From positions 81,321,978-81,385,977 of the forward strand of contig CAMTDV010000003.1 of NCBI GenBank assembly GCA_947069175.1: DNA of 64,000 bases. The letters are read 5' to 3'. A program made the position numbers and the translations under genes. The notes below the pieces were generated by a model. It worked only from the letters and a program-made list of their open reading frames with translations, searched no databases and was not told where the DNA came from. This stretch comes from Scalesia atractyloides (Eukaryota > Streptophyta > Magnoliopsida > Asterales > Asteraceae). Shown in pieces: positions 34,150-46,322 of the stretch; positions within the stretch are counted from its first letter, which is position 1, and every line of letters begins with the position of its first letter.

Positions 34150-35690
34150 AATACAAAGAAATGATTGGCCAAAATGGAACGACGCAAATGAGGCAGAGTT
34201 GAATTCTCTATTGAAATGGAAAGCTTACGGGCCAGTAGTCCATAAAAAAAGTTGTAAAATATATCTAATACAATTAGGTTTTTTATGTGGATCAATAATT
34301 GATGGCACAAGGATTTCGCAAAGACCTATGATTAATTATGCGGAGACGTATTCTCCAGTGGTGGATGCAATAGCTTTTCAGTATTTAATTAGTCTGGTAA
34401 TATAAAGAGAGAATTGATATGTGTCTTATAAATGTTATGTATCATTTAGTTATTAAAGTTTACATGCAAGTCCTTGAAGGATTTAAATTATGTAATTCAT
34501 GTAAAGTAAGTTCTCGAGAACAATATGATCGTTGTATACAGATTCATTTTGAATACGATTGAACTCCTGATGAATTTCTTAAAGCAATTGAGTTCTTTAA
34601 AGGTGAATCAAAACATCTTAACGATGTAATTCTTGTGCACCAATAAACATACATTGAAAACTTGTACCCAGTGATTGTGATATCTTAATAAATAGTGTAC
34701 ACGCATGGTACAATATGGATTTTGGAGATAAAAGCAAGTGTTCATGACACTTTTACATCATATAGATATCTATGTGTTAAATGGGCAAATTTATATAGCA
34801 AAACTCCTGAAGAGTGAAAGCACATGCATATATGGATAAGATGGAATGAATTCCCTCATGGATTGATAATGCTAGAAGCATTGATGTCAAAACCTCAAGA
34901 ACATACTATATGAAGTTGACAAAATATGTGTGGACTAAAATAGTCGAGTTGACTCACCAGTGAGCTCGAAAACGAGAAATACATATGGTGAAGTTGGTCC
35001 ATTTGTTTTCATTAAAAGAATGATATGAGGTTTACAAGTATTGCAATATATGTTGATGATGTCATTGAATCTTCCGAATAAAAAAAAAGAGCTCAAACAT
35101 TTAAGTAAGAATTTGCAACTGAAATACAATATTGCAAATTTATGGCTCGATAAGTAGGACATACATTTATATTATAATCCATCAATCATAATATATCTAG
35201 AAAATGTTGGACATTTCATATGGACAAAGCTTTTGGTATAAGTACATTTAATGATGTTCAAATATTTGATATAGATAAAAATGACTTTTATCATCTTCTA
35301 TCAAAGAAGCAAAGATCCTTGGTCATGAAGTACCATAATTCAATACAAATTGTATTAATATATCTTGCTAGCTATACACGAACATATACCATTAAATTCA
35401 TTGGCAAGATTTAACTCGTGTATGACGAGGAGATACTGAAATGAGTAAAACATTTATTTTCTATACCCTTAAGGTACGAAAGGTATGGGTTCATATTTTA
35501 CTAACCCATCAACAGGTTTGGTTAGTTTTGTAAATGCAGGGATTATAACAAAACACATTCATGGATCTTATGGTATCTACTTACAAGAGGAGGTAATTAA
35601 AGTTTTACATGAAGATCATACATCAAGTTTATTAATAGATTGCACATCAAGCGACAAATCACTAACTACAAAAGTTTTTTAACAACTTTC
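34150..35690 (+). pseudogene. Copia reverse transcriptase/RNase H remnant
   Basis: Conceptual pieces in changing frames match copia pol in order: DWPKWNDANEAELNSLLKWK and YGPVV (RT entry) near 34160-34240, NYAETYSPVVDAIAFQYLIS near 34330-34390, a VLEGFKL phrase near 34470, an AVYVDDV-like phrase near 35050 (here IYVDDVI), and a C-terminal RNase H-like stretch at 35485-35680. Many stops and frameshifts; it cannot make an enzyme. It precedes the purine tract and 3' LTR as expected. Confidence 0.75.
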
Positions 35691-35867
35691 ATAGAAGATT
35701 GGCACTTGTTACTTGAAATGATACATATTATATTGAGAGGGAGACAATACGCGTTGCACTCTTTTTCTCTTAGCTGAGGTTTTGTCCCATTAGGTTTTCC
35801 TAGCAAGATTTTTAATGACGCAACATCATAAGCGTATTAAAGAATAGTATTCAATCATGTGGATAGT

Positions 35868-35877
35868 CAAGGGGGAG
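35868..35877 (+). other. Copia polypurine tract
   Basis: CAAGGGGGAG immediately before the 3' LTR. Confidence 0.8.
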
Positions 35878-36150
35878 TGTTATGAATGTATCCATTATGT
35901 AGTGACTTTCCACCTGTATAACCCTATCTATGAATGCATCCATTATGTAGTGACATTCCACATGTATAACCCCTTTTCTCTTATTTACTATTGTACTAAT
36001 GTGAGTGCCTATATATAATGGCATTTGTATATCATGTTAGATGAATGAATAAGAATTCTCAATATTCTATTCTCTACATGATTTCATAGTCTAGCTCTCA
36101 TATTTATTTACATATATATTAGTTGCTAATAGACCGTTGTTTTCACAACA
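35878..36150 (+). repeat. Copia 3' LTR, 245 bp upstream of RBR copy 2
   Basis: 273 bp, followed by TACTT. Its end lies 245 bp before the ATG at 36396, so the LTR could affect transcription of the downstream gene copy. Confidence 0.92.
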
Positions 36151-36395
36151 TACTTAAAAATCTCAACGCATATTTTTTAAAACACTAATGGGTTATAGTT
36201 AAGGTAATTTTCTAACGAAAATACTCGTTGAAATTTGAATCAACTATATGACATAATTTTAGAGTTGGATATAAATACAAAACATAGTTTTACAGTCACA
36301 TATGGATATAGAATCAATCCATATCCAAGACATTTTCAGCCCTAAATAGCATAGAAATATATACCGCAGTTAAAACGTCAAAATAACCGTCCCAC

Positions 36396-39207
36396 ATGGA
36401 GGTCGCCGATGAACTCGCAGCCGCCATCGGCGCTGATCCCGACGCTGACTTCGCCTTCCAACTTCAAACGCAAGAAGCAATAACAGCCTCCTTAACTCCA
36501 AAACCATCTTCATCATCGTCATCAAACGATGACGTTTTTAAGGTTTATTTCAAGGGTTTGGTGGGTGATGAAACTGTTTCAAATGTTAAAATGTCGTTTG
36601 CTGGAATTGGGGTTGCGATATTTAATGCAAGCCATTGTTGTTTAGTTAAGTCGCGAAAATCATATTTAGTTGACGCTGATAGTCGTGGAACCGAAGACGA
36701 TCTAGTGGAACTTGAAGGTTTAATCGAAGCCTTGAATGTTGCTGTTAATCATGGTTAAAACGGGTTCGTGTTTTCAGTGATTGCATTTCGGGCTATCGTT
36801 ATGTAAGTTTCTATCTGAATCTCACTTCATATGGTGATTATGTTATCACTGATGAATGATGATACCAACACTTCTGTTAGGGTGTTAACTGTTAATACAC
36901 CCATGAAACTTAACCGTCAAAACTGAACAAAGTCAACCGGTTTAAATTTTTTACGGTATAGTTCACTGTTTGATTTTGACGGTTTGACTGATTATCCGTT
37001 TGGTTTATGGTTTAAAAGTTGTATTACATATCATTTTTAGATTATATCGTATCTATTATGTTTATAACCATAAATTTGCATACTAAAGTTATTATCTAGG
37101 AACATATAAAAGCATAATGAATCTTAAAATATAATATAATGCTAAAGAAAAAAAAATACAAAAAACACCACGATGCCAAATAAAAAGAAGTAATGATCTA
37201 AACAAAAAGGAAAATTAGATTTAAATAATCTCAACTTTCATCAATTGGCCGATTGCACTTCCAACTTTCGATTTGTATCATAACACTCACAAGTTTCAAC
37301 TTATTTTTCTTTGCACTTTCAAACTAACTGAACCCTAACCCAGTGAACTGACATCAGATACCACACCAGCAAAAAACGCCAAGTTAGCGAAAAGTGCCAT
37401 GTCATATGTCACATCAGCAAAAGGTGTCGTGTCAGATGCCAGGTCAACAAAAATGCCACGTAAGATATCACATCAGCAAAAAAACCAACTGGGTTAGGGT
37501 TCAGTTAATTTGGGAATGCCAGAGGAATAAAAGTTGAAAGTTGGGAGTGTTATCAGCCAAAGAGTAAAACTTGGGGTTATCAAAATCCAATATCCCAAAC
37601 AAAAATTCTAAAACTACACCCAAAAGCAAAAACCTAAACTCTAAGATCGTAGACTTCGACGAGACGGTTTCAGTGTTGTTAGAATGAGTTCAAACAGAAT
37701 CGGTTTGATACCCTTCCTATGACTTCTATTTTTAGGAGACTATGAACTTTTTCAAATATTTATGACCGTATCTTTTAAATTTAAATGCAGACTATTAACT
37801 AATGATTGACGGACTGACTGTTTATTGGTTTGGTTTACAGTTTGGAACTTATATTCTTTTCATTATTAGTGTATATCATATCTGTTTATATTTATAAGTT
37901 ATAAACATATATTTTTTTGAATGTTTTAATACAAACTACTAACTAAAGATTCAAAACAAAAACTAAAAATATTCACTAAACTGTCAAAACCGAACCATCA
38001 AACCACCAAATCAGCTGGTCATGCGAACCCAAGCAACACAGGCGAAAAACCAAACCATCAAAGCACCAAGCCCGCCGGTCCTGCTGACCCAACCTTTGTC
38101 ATCTTGTGAAACCATATGTAACCGTATAGACATGTGACTGGGTTGTGTGTTGCACTCATCTATTAAGTTTACTGGTTATCACATTTTGCGTAAAAGTTAA
38201 TCTATGTTATCTTTGGCAATGCAGCTGACTCGTAAAAGGAAACAAACAAGCAGCAAGATTGTGACATTGATTGATCAACTGAACGATATTCAAAGTAAGT
38301 TTATATACTATGAGCGGTTCCATGTGAAGCAAAACGATATCAAGTTTGTTTACGAACTAGCAAGAGATGCAATCACATTTGAGGCCGCCAATTGGGACAC
38401 CAACGGTTCTGGCATGACAATAACCGAGCAATGCACAATTTGTTTTGAATACGTCAACAGTGATCAAACATTTTCAGTCAACAAATGTCTGCATAGATAT
38501 TGCTTTTCTTGTATGAGAAAACACGCAGAAGCAAAGTTACTTCAAGGGAAGTTGCCCAAATGCCCACATCAAAAATGCGAATCCAAAATCGAAATTAAAA
38601 CCTGCAAGAAGCTTCTAGAACCAGAATTGTATAAAATTTTGAGGTCACGAGTAAAAGAAGCTTCTATTCGTCCTGCAGACAAAGTTTATTGCCCGTTTTC
38701 AAACTGTTCTGCTTTAATGTCGAAAGACGAGGTTAAAGAACATACACCGACTTCATCATCTAGTGTTGCCGTGGAAATTGGAATGAGAAAGTGTGTTGAA
38801 TGTAATTGTCGTTTTTGTATAAACTGCAAAGTGCCTTGGCATGACAACGTTACTTGCTCGGATTACATGAAGTCGTTCTTGTTTCAGTCTTCTAATGAGG
38901 CAAAACTAAAGTCTCTGGCAACAAAAGAAGGTTGGCGCGAGTGTAAAAATTGCATGAATTTGGTCGAACTAGTGAGTGGGTGTTACCACATTGATTGCAG
39001 GTATGTGTTTGATTTGTTTTTTTCTTTTTTGATATACTAAGGGCGCCCACTTGAAATGTTGTACTTTGCTTAAAGTTGAAGATATGGTTTGACTGTGATT
39101 GCAGATGTGGATATCAGTTTTGCTACACTTGTGGAGCGGAGTGGGTTAATAAGAAACAGACGTGTGGGTGTCGGCTTTGGGATGAGCATAACATTATTTA
39201 TGCGTAG
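36396..39207 (+). CDS. RBR copy 2: RNase H-like/RING1-IBR-RING2 E3 ubiquitin ligase gene, 3 exons, one frameshift
   Basis: Exons are 36396-36802, 38225-39000 and 39105-39207, all with GT-AG borders. Exon 1 encodes a short acidic N-terminus, a serine run and an RNase H-like (RVT_3-type) domain. Exon 2 gives RING1 (CTICFEY, CLHRYCFSC, CPHQKC), IBR (CPFSNC, CVECN, CINCKVPWHDNVTC) and the first half of RING2 (CKNCMNLVELVSGCYHIDC). Exon 3 completes RING2 (CGYQFCYTCGAEW) and ends YA-stop. All zinc ligands look present, and the Cys of SGCYH is the expected catalytic thioester residue. RBR ligases take ubiquitin from E2 onto that Cys and pass it to a substrate. One base is missing near 36757 (GGTTAAAA for an expected GGTTTAAAA), which stops exon 1 at NHG. 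This is either a real defect or a sequence error; ATGs early in exon 2 could give an RBR-only product. Confidence 0.75.
37261..37574. mobile_element. MITE with long inverted arms in intron 1 of RBR copy 2
   Basis: Arms of about 85 bp (37261-37343 and 37489-37574) pair well, sharing ACTGAACCCTAACCCAG and the outer CCAACTTTC/CCAAGTTTT. The core is made of CACATCAGCAAAA units. No ORF. Confidence 0.7.
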
Positions 39208-39675
39208 CGGCGTTGAAATGTCGCATGATATTGGTGATGACTGATGAGTGATGGAAGGATTAGAACTTAGTAGTTGATATTGGTGGTTGGTCTGTATGGT
39301 TACTACTTGTTTTTGATCAAGTTTTTGCAATATAGCCTTTTGACTTCTAACGAAATACGTCTGAGATTACTCTTTTCGCTATTTTTATTGTTTTCTTACA
39401 TCAGTTTGATACGTTACATCAGTTTGATACGAAGCCAGGCCGTTACTATCTCTATAACGTGTCGCCATAGTGAATCTCACTCCAGTCATTGTCAGGACCA
39501 TGATGTTATTAACTTCCGTTGGATCTAGTTTTTTTTTTTGTCCTTTTTTGTGTGTGTTCCGGATAAGAATTTCATGATGTTTATTGTTTATAACGGAAAT
39601 AAAAAGAAGTGCAATAACTTTGGATATTGTATGATATAAATGTTGATCAGTTCTGTTTTAAACATAATGGAAAAC

Positions 39676-39826
39676 ATGTAAATAATATCTGATACAACAA
39701 ACAGGCCAACAGAGAATCCAGATGCAGCAATGGAGGTCGACATGATAGCCAGTTTGATCGGTTCCCCTTTAGGATGTATGTTCTTGATGTTAGTACCAAG
39801 TTCTTTAGGGTTGAAGAACTTGTAGT
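39676..39826 (-). pseudogene. Possible exon fragment of an unrecognised gene
   Basis: The minus strand reads through about 50 codons without stop, giving RYYKFFNPKELG followed by GEPIKLAIM and a hydrophobic SGFSVGLFVV stretch. The composition looks like real protein, possibly with a membrane segment. I cannot name it. No splice sites or flanking exons were found, and it adjoins LTR-like sequence, so it may be a captured gene piece or chance. Confidence 0.3.
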
Positions 39827-40349
39827 AACGGAGAGAGAGGAGGGGACGATTTATGGTGTTGATGTTATGAGAGTCTAACTCTTATCCCTCTCTAGTAATC
39901 TCCTTATATACACTCAAGGAGAAACCTAATTAGTTAATTAGGGTAAATCGGTCCATCAACAATTACCAACTAATTATGTTATAGGTTTTAATATATTTTG
40001 ATCTATATTATATAAATAATAATAATGGCTACTGGATTAAATATATATAAATAAATATTTAACATTACAATAAGTTTCTGATGTAATGAGATGTCATGGT
40101 AGGCCTAGTTTTAAAAACAAATGATGTCAATTTAAAAATAAAATTACGAACTTTATTCATTCTTAGGTGTGAATTTGTAATGTTTAACAAAACATATCGT
40201 CTGACTTGGATTCTAGAGATATGTTGATAGGTGATATAGTCATGCTTAGAAAATATATAAAAAACTATTTGACCGTATCTAACAGTGGAATCATTGTAAA
40301 AGGACTACAAGACTTAAAATGGTGCATAGAATGAAAAAGATACTATCCG

Positions 40350-40880
40350 GTAGGGCTAACAATTTCAAACATGTACAAAAAAACACGACACGATTTTATA
40401 GGTTTGTGTTTGACCCTTAACAAGTTTCATGTCTTCAACAGATCGACACAATAAGACATGTTAATTTTCGTGTCGTATTCGTGTTTACCTATTTCGTGCT
40501 CGTGTCTTCACAGGTCGTGTTAGACACGATATACCAATCCTAGACTCCACACTTCACCCCTCCGGGGGAGTCCTGTCTTGATAGGTCATGTTTGTGTCTT
40601 AACAAGTCATGTTCAGGTCTTAACAGATCGTGTTGGTGTAATAGTTAACAAGTCACGTTCGTGTCTTGACAAGTTGTATAATATGCTTGTAAGTTTTTCC
40701 GTGTCTTTAACATGTCATGTTCGTGTAACCTGATTATTATCATGTTCGTGTTTGGAAAAACTGACACGATAAAATTTTGTGTCGTGTTCGTGTTTACCTA
40801 TTCCGTGTTCGTGTTTTATTGTGTTCATGTCTTACAAGATCGGCTCTGACACGATATACCACCCAACTCTCCGTGTGATG
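40350..40880. mobile_element. Probable non-autonomous hAT-like element with GTGTCTTAACA repeats
   Basis: Many short units such as GTCTTAACAGATCGTGTT and TTCGTGTTTACCTATT recur, and GACACGATATACCA occurs at about 40535 and 40853. The style resembles CGTGT-rich hAT MITEs. Ends and target duplication are not resolved. Confidence 0.35.
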
Positions 40881-42339
40881 GTGAAAAGGGGAAATTATTA
40901 TGATTCAAAATAGGGCTAATTAAATAGCGACTCAAGGCGAGCCAGTTTCAGCTAAGGATCAAAGTTAAAACTGTTGCATGGGATAATGTTTATGTGGATT
41001 CTTGAATTTGAAATTTGAATTATTAAGTTTAATTAGTTTGAATAATTTATTTAGATTATTTTCTTTTTATTGTTCTCTATTGGTTGTTATTATCTTTATT
41101 TGTTTCTAACGTTATAATTATAAGTACTTTTACATGGGATGTAGGAGGACTATTTATGAATATTCGTTTATCAATAAACATTTGAGGTTTTGTTAAAGTT
41201 TTTGAATCTTTAACTAAACTTTATAAACATATCAATACGAGCTTAGCACCATCAAAATTTAACTGTTATTTTGTTTATAAATTAAAAGTACGAACTTCAT
41301 TTAAACAGGCCAATTAATGACTGAGCTTAACTTGTCTCGAGTTCGCCTCGTTTACAAACCGATCTAGCTCGGCTCGTTGACAAAACCGGTCAATTTCATA
41401 CTACAAGTGAGCGACAAATTCTTTGAACAACCCCAATTTGAAATCTTTAACTGCATCAATCTAATTTATACGACTCAAGATGATTAATGGATTAACGATG
41501 TATCTCTCCATTTGTTTGACTTGTTATCATGGCATGGTGCAAAAAGAATATTGAAAGCTAGAGATATAAGACCAAAAAAATGCCAACGCACAAGTGAATG
41601 ACATACTTTGATTAATACCAAAGGGCATGTTGCCTACTCTTATCAAAATTGACTCTTCTTATGAGATTAAGGTTCAAGCATATGATGAACAAAGGTATAG
41701 ATTTTGAGGAAGATTAGGGGGTGTTGGTGTGACTTAGCCGGTAAAAACAAAGCAAACATATATAAATTGAATTTCGTACAATATTTTTGACTATGTGTGA
41801 TTAAATTCAGTTTTTCTTTGAAAAAAGTTGAATAAATTCATATTTATCCTTCCTTTGTATAGTTGTAAGCTATTATTTTATACCATTGTGATCATACTTT
41901 TTGTATAGTTCTAGAATTCACTTAACATTATAAATAAAAATTATCAAAGGGAAAAGCTTTTAAATACCTAGTTTTAGGAAGAGGATGTTTTAGGCTCCCA
42001 TATACAACAGGAATTAGAAATTTTTTTCCTTAAAAAAATAGAATTTAAACTCAAACTGCCGCCCGTAACTACCACCTTTACTTAACCTTGACCGCCGCCC
42101 TTACCAAACCCTGACCGCCGACAAGATATGACTCCGACCCGACCCGACTAAAACTCGGACTGCCAACCGAGACCCAATTCGAATTGTGACCATCGACCTT
42201 GACCCGAATAGCTGACCTTGCTCAGTTCCAGGTCGGTGGTTTGGGTCGCAGACAACGGTTCTAGTCGGGTCGGGGTTGGGGGTTGGTTTAGGTCATGTCG
42301 AGTTAATGATATGGTTATGGGTCGGGATGAAGATTCCAA

Positions 42340-43230
42340 TAATTTTGGTTGAACTCATTTACATACCGAAAGGATTTTGAATTCCTTCATTTCATAGGAA
42401 GGAATTTGAGAGCATTTAATTCCATTCCAATTTCAATTTCTTTAGCAACCAAATATATTATAAATGGAACTAAAATCCCCATTCCAACAGATTTCGTGAA
42501 CCAAACACAATAAGAGATAGAATTTGAAGGAACTAAAATTTTAACTCCATTCTTGATGTGTTCGGTTGTCAAATGAATTAGAACATATCACCCGTGACCT
42601 ACCACTAACCCGACCCAATTACGATCTCGTTGCAAACCGCTGCTCCCACCATGGCCATTGTCACATTCGACCCGACCATACACCGCGCCCCGACCCGCCC
42701 GTAGTTGCCCCAACCTGATCAACATCACTGACCCGATCCAATGTCCTGACACGCACCCTGGTCAGACCCAACCCAACCTGAACTGAACCACCAACCCAAC
42801 ATCGGTCTAGGCGGTGGTGGTAGTCTGGGACGACATCAATAGTTGGGTCAGGTGGCTGTTAGGTTTGGCGTGGTGGTGCAGAACGGACGAGGTGGGGGTG
42901 GGGGTTGGGTTGGCGGTTGGCGCGGGTGCGAGGGGTTTTACCGTGTGTTGAGTGCGTGATAGCCGGTGATGGTTACGACATTAGTGATCGGTCGAAGATT
43001 CCAATTACTTTACTTGAATTCCTTTATGTTTTGGAAGGATTTTGAATTAATTAGTTAACTAAAGTTGAACTAATTCAATTTCAATTCCAGTTCTAATTCT
43101 TTTGCCAATCATTCGCATCTAAAATGAAATTGAGATTCCAATTCCAACATATTTTTTTTACTAAACGCCTTAAAAGTTGGAATTTGGATTCCAATTTCAT
43201 CGGAATCTGGTGAACCAAACACACCTTAAC
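42340..43230. repeat. Pair of related MITE-like segments
   Basis: 42340-42570 and 43000-43230 share GAAGATTCCAAT, GAAAGGATTTTGAATT / GGAAGGATTTTGAATT, AATTCCATTCCAATTTCAAT-type text and GTGAACCAAACACA near the ends. Between them lies a stretch rich in CGACCCGACC with no ORF. Confidence 0.5.
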
Positions 43231-43885
43231 TCTTTAAGAACTCGTTGCAACTGCTTCTTCATTTGAAAATCAACATAAGAAGATGTGGTGTTCATAGACC
43301 CAAAGAAGATGTGTATGTGCATTCCTTTTACGCCACTAATTAACACAAATCCTAGATTTTCAATTATTTATTAAGTACCGGGTCATAAGGGGCTTAGCAC
43401 GTACCCTAGTGGTAAAAACGGGTCTATAACCCAAATTTGTGTTTCAGCTTGGACCAAAACTGGTTCCAAACTGATTGACAACCAATTCCAACCCAATTAA
43501 ACCCGTAGGTTTGGGACCTGCTTATAATCTTATCATTTGTAACATTTTGAACCCGGTTTTGACTTTTTCTTTACCAACATGAACTGGTTTAGAGTTTAGA
43601 CCCGATTTGTGGCGGGTATATCTCGAATACCCTTGCCGATCAATGGTTTTTTCGAAGATTCATCTCCAGATATAGCCCAACTAATGGTGGCTCAAGGACT
43701 TGCCTTGACCTAGGAGGATCAATGGCATTTCTTTTGGATCATCTAAATTTCTAGTGGTGCATTTACCTTTTGTTTATTTTTCGGCATGGTGTTTAACTTT
43801 TGGGGGTAGATACCCATACTTCAATAGATATTCATATTTCAACTTTTTTATGGACCTTTTGGATATGCATATGATAGCCAGTACA

Positions 43886-43924
43886 TGGATTCTCGACTCT
43901 AGCGCCACCAATCACGTGACATTC
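43886..43924 (+). pseudogene. Copia protease active-site scrap
   Basis: Encodes WILDSSATNHVTF, matching the WILDSGA-type aspartic protease motif of copia gag-pol with Gly changed to Ser. Surrounding frames are closed, so it is an isolated fragment. Confidence 0.6.
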
Positions 43925-44263
43925 TGATTATTATGATGTGACACCCTATCATAAAACAATATTTGCGTGTTGAACCAAACAATATGTGTGTGTATATACA
44001 TATGAAAATGTTTAATTCAGAAGACAAATTGCTATAACAACATGGAGACAAAAATAAATAATTCATTTTTGTGATCCTAAAACTTTCAAAAGAATATAAT
44101 ATTATTGTTGAAATGTAATGTTTATTTATATACCTTAAAATTCAAAGAAAAAAATTGTGATCCTAAAACTTTTAAAAAATTTATTGTTATTATTGAAATG
44201 TAATGTTTATTTATGGCTCAATCTATTCACACACTCATGCTGTCTATTTGGATACCTTTGAGC

Positions 44264-45800
44264 CTTAGACGGGTCGTCTAGGCCTATACGCCCCGTATAG
44301 GCACTGATTTTTAGGAGTCAGCAGGTACCCGACAGGGTGCACAAATTTATGTGTTTAGACGGGCCGTCTAGACCTAGACGACCCGTCTAGACCTAGACGA
44401 CCCGTCTACGAACTTGTTTTTTTAGTTTGAAAATGAGTGTTTTGGTGGGGTAGATTGGTTATTGTTGGAGGTTGAAAAAATTGTTTTTTGGTGGGGTAAA
44501 TTGGTTGTTGCTGGAGGTTGATTTTTTTGTGGAGTAACTTTATATTTTTAAAAATTTTTGTTTATTGTATAAAAAGTGAGTTGTCTTTTTCGATCGTTTA
44601 TATATTTAATTATTTTTACATTGTATCTTTTTAAAAAATATAATATTAAAATTTAATACACATCGATTTAACACAAACAATCATCAAGTAATCGAATAAC
44701 TGAAAACAAAGTTAAATATTACAAATATAACATAACTTTCTACATCCATAACAATAGGTCTAGACGACTCGTATATTTACAATTAAATTTTTTTGGTATA
44801 ACTATTAACACGAGGATGGGTACAGAAACCACCAAGGGAATAATGGATATGGTAACAAGTACCAAGGCGGCAGGGGACCGGGTAACTACCACCCACAACG
44901 ATTCTCCAATTCCAGATCAACGTTGTTTATCGCCCTATGTGAGCATGGAAGCCAGACAAACAGTGTTGCAATTAGTTAGCAGTCATTACTTCTTAATGAA
45001 CTCGAATTTAGGAAATTGTTCTTAATGAACTTAATGGCATCTTCAACAGAAACCACATCTACAATGCCACCGTTTCCATAGCCATCTTTTCCATAGCTAC
45101 GCAAACTATGACGTCTAAACCCTTGAATCCCAACGCTTCTCCTTACATTCTCCCAAATGAACCAACTCCTTTGTAAGAACTCTTATTAGAGAATTCCGAC
45201 GACGAATTGAAAGTTTTATGCGACATCAAATGCTCTGCATGGGTCTATTTAACAAAGAAATATACGCCCCGTCTAGGCCTAGTTGGGTGTATCACTTTAC
45301 TACTTTACTGACATGCATTGAATGATATCATATGAAGTAATATAAGCCAAAGTTCATGACGGAGAGAACTCCGACGACGAATTGAAAGTTTTCTGCGACA
45401 TCAAATGCTCGGTATGGGTCTATTTAACAAAGAAATATACGCTCCGTCTAGGCCTAGACGGGGCGTATCACTTTACTACTTTACTGACATGTAGGCAGAG
45501 CACAAACTTCAAGACGAGTCATCTAGGCCTAGACACCCCGTCTTGGGTTGGTCGTCTTCAGCATCCGTCTAGGGCTAGACGCCCCGTCTGATGTGATTGA
45601 TTTGACATTGTATGGGGGCAGGAATGTGGTTGGAGAAAAGGAAACCTAGACGTCCCCGTCTAGGTCTAGACGACCCGTCTACTTGTGTAATATTATCATT
45701 TTTCCCCTGATATTAGCCTAGACGGGCAGCGAACTAGGGGTAAAATGGAGTTGTTTCTAGAACCAGACAGGGTGTCTAGGTCTAGACGAGCCGTATATGC
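44264..45800. repeat. Dispersed palindromic CTAGACG units, left side of the MULE
   Basis: Units of the form GACGGGTCGTCTAGGCCTAGACG recur near 44270, 44340-44410, 45265, 45447, 45520-45600, 45640-45690 and 45780. They are self-complementary around TCTAGGCCTAGA or CTAGACCTAG cores. The same unit occurs at 49262-49342 near the other end. Confidence 0.8.
45189..45460. repeat. Direct repeat of about 95 bp within the MULE
   Basis: 45189-45283 and 45363-45460 share TTCCGACGACGAATTGAAAG / CTCCGACGACGAATTGAAAG through a closing CCGTCTAGGCCTAG, with a few changes. Confidence 0.8.
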
Positions 45801-45923
45801 ACAATTAAATTTTTTTGGTATAATTTATATTATTTTGTTTACTTAATACAAACTTTTTGGGTAAATAAAATCATGTTAATTATACCAAAACTTTTCTAAT
45901 TGTATACAAAATGTTTGTATTAA

Positions 45924-46322
45924 TTATAAAAAAATCGTATTAAATATACAAAAAATCATATTAGATGTACCAAAAAGCCTCATTCTCCTGTCGACCCAGT
46001 TAATACTCGGGTTTGGATTTGGTGCGGGATTAATTATCGACGTATACCATTCTAGACGGGGCGTATACATGTCCAGCCATTGTTCTGCAGCGGCGCTTCG
46101 GTAGGTCAACCACAAACAGTTTACTGTAGGCATTGGAAACTTGCCTTCCAGCTTAGTATGTGTGAAGTGGTTGTTGTTAACATGTGCAAGCGTTATCTTT
46201 CGTGATTTTCGATTCGTCAGAGGGGTGATTATCGGGAAGAACGTGGAACAACCATCGATGCTTAACAGGTGAACCACGATACCATACCTTTGTGCAATAA
46301 GAAGCCCTGCGTGGGGGAAGTC
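45924..46322 (-). pseudogene. C-terminal part of OTU-type protease carried by the MULE
   Basis: Minus-strand frame encoding SDFPHAGLLIAQRYGIVVHL, LSIDGCSTFFP and NNNHFTHTKLEGKFPMP. The NNHF histidine is the expected catalytic His of an OTU fold, which removes ubiquitin through a Cys-His pair. The upstream half, with the catalytic Cys, is 1.7 kb away at 48030-48350, separated by a solo LTR. Joining the two host sides at the AAGTC duplication restores a continuous HWMDFDFPHAG reading, so the split was caused by the LTR. The open frame's own ATG (46346) lies inside the LTR and is not the original start. Confidence 0.7.

Larger units (their letters stand above)
30241..36150 (+). mobile_element. 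Ty1/copia retrotransposon, 5.9 kb, degenerate
   Basis: Two 273-bp LTRs (30241-30513 and 35878-36150) begin TGTTATGAATG and end CACAACA. The element is flanked by the 5-bp duplication TACTT (30236-30240 and 36151-36155). A primer-binding site CGTTATCAGCACGA follows the 5' LTR and a purine tract CAAGGGGGAG precedes the 3' LTR. The LTRs differ at roughly 12-15 positions, so it is not young, and the coding region is full of stops. The stretch 30530-33600 holds no recognisable gag. Confidence 0.92.
39208..44214. other. Gene-free region between RBR copy 2 and the MULE
   Basis: Mostly repeats: an LTR-like stretch near 39850-39950, a TGTCGTGTTCGTGT-rich element (40350-40880), paired MITE-like segments (42340-42570 and 43000-43230) and a copia protease scrap at 43886. 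One open minus-strand stretch of about 50 codons at 39676-39826 looks protein-like but is not recognised. Confidence 0.55.
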
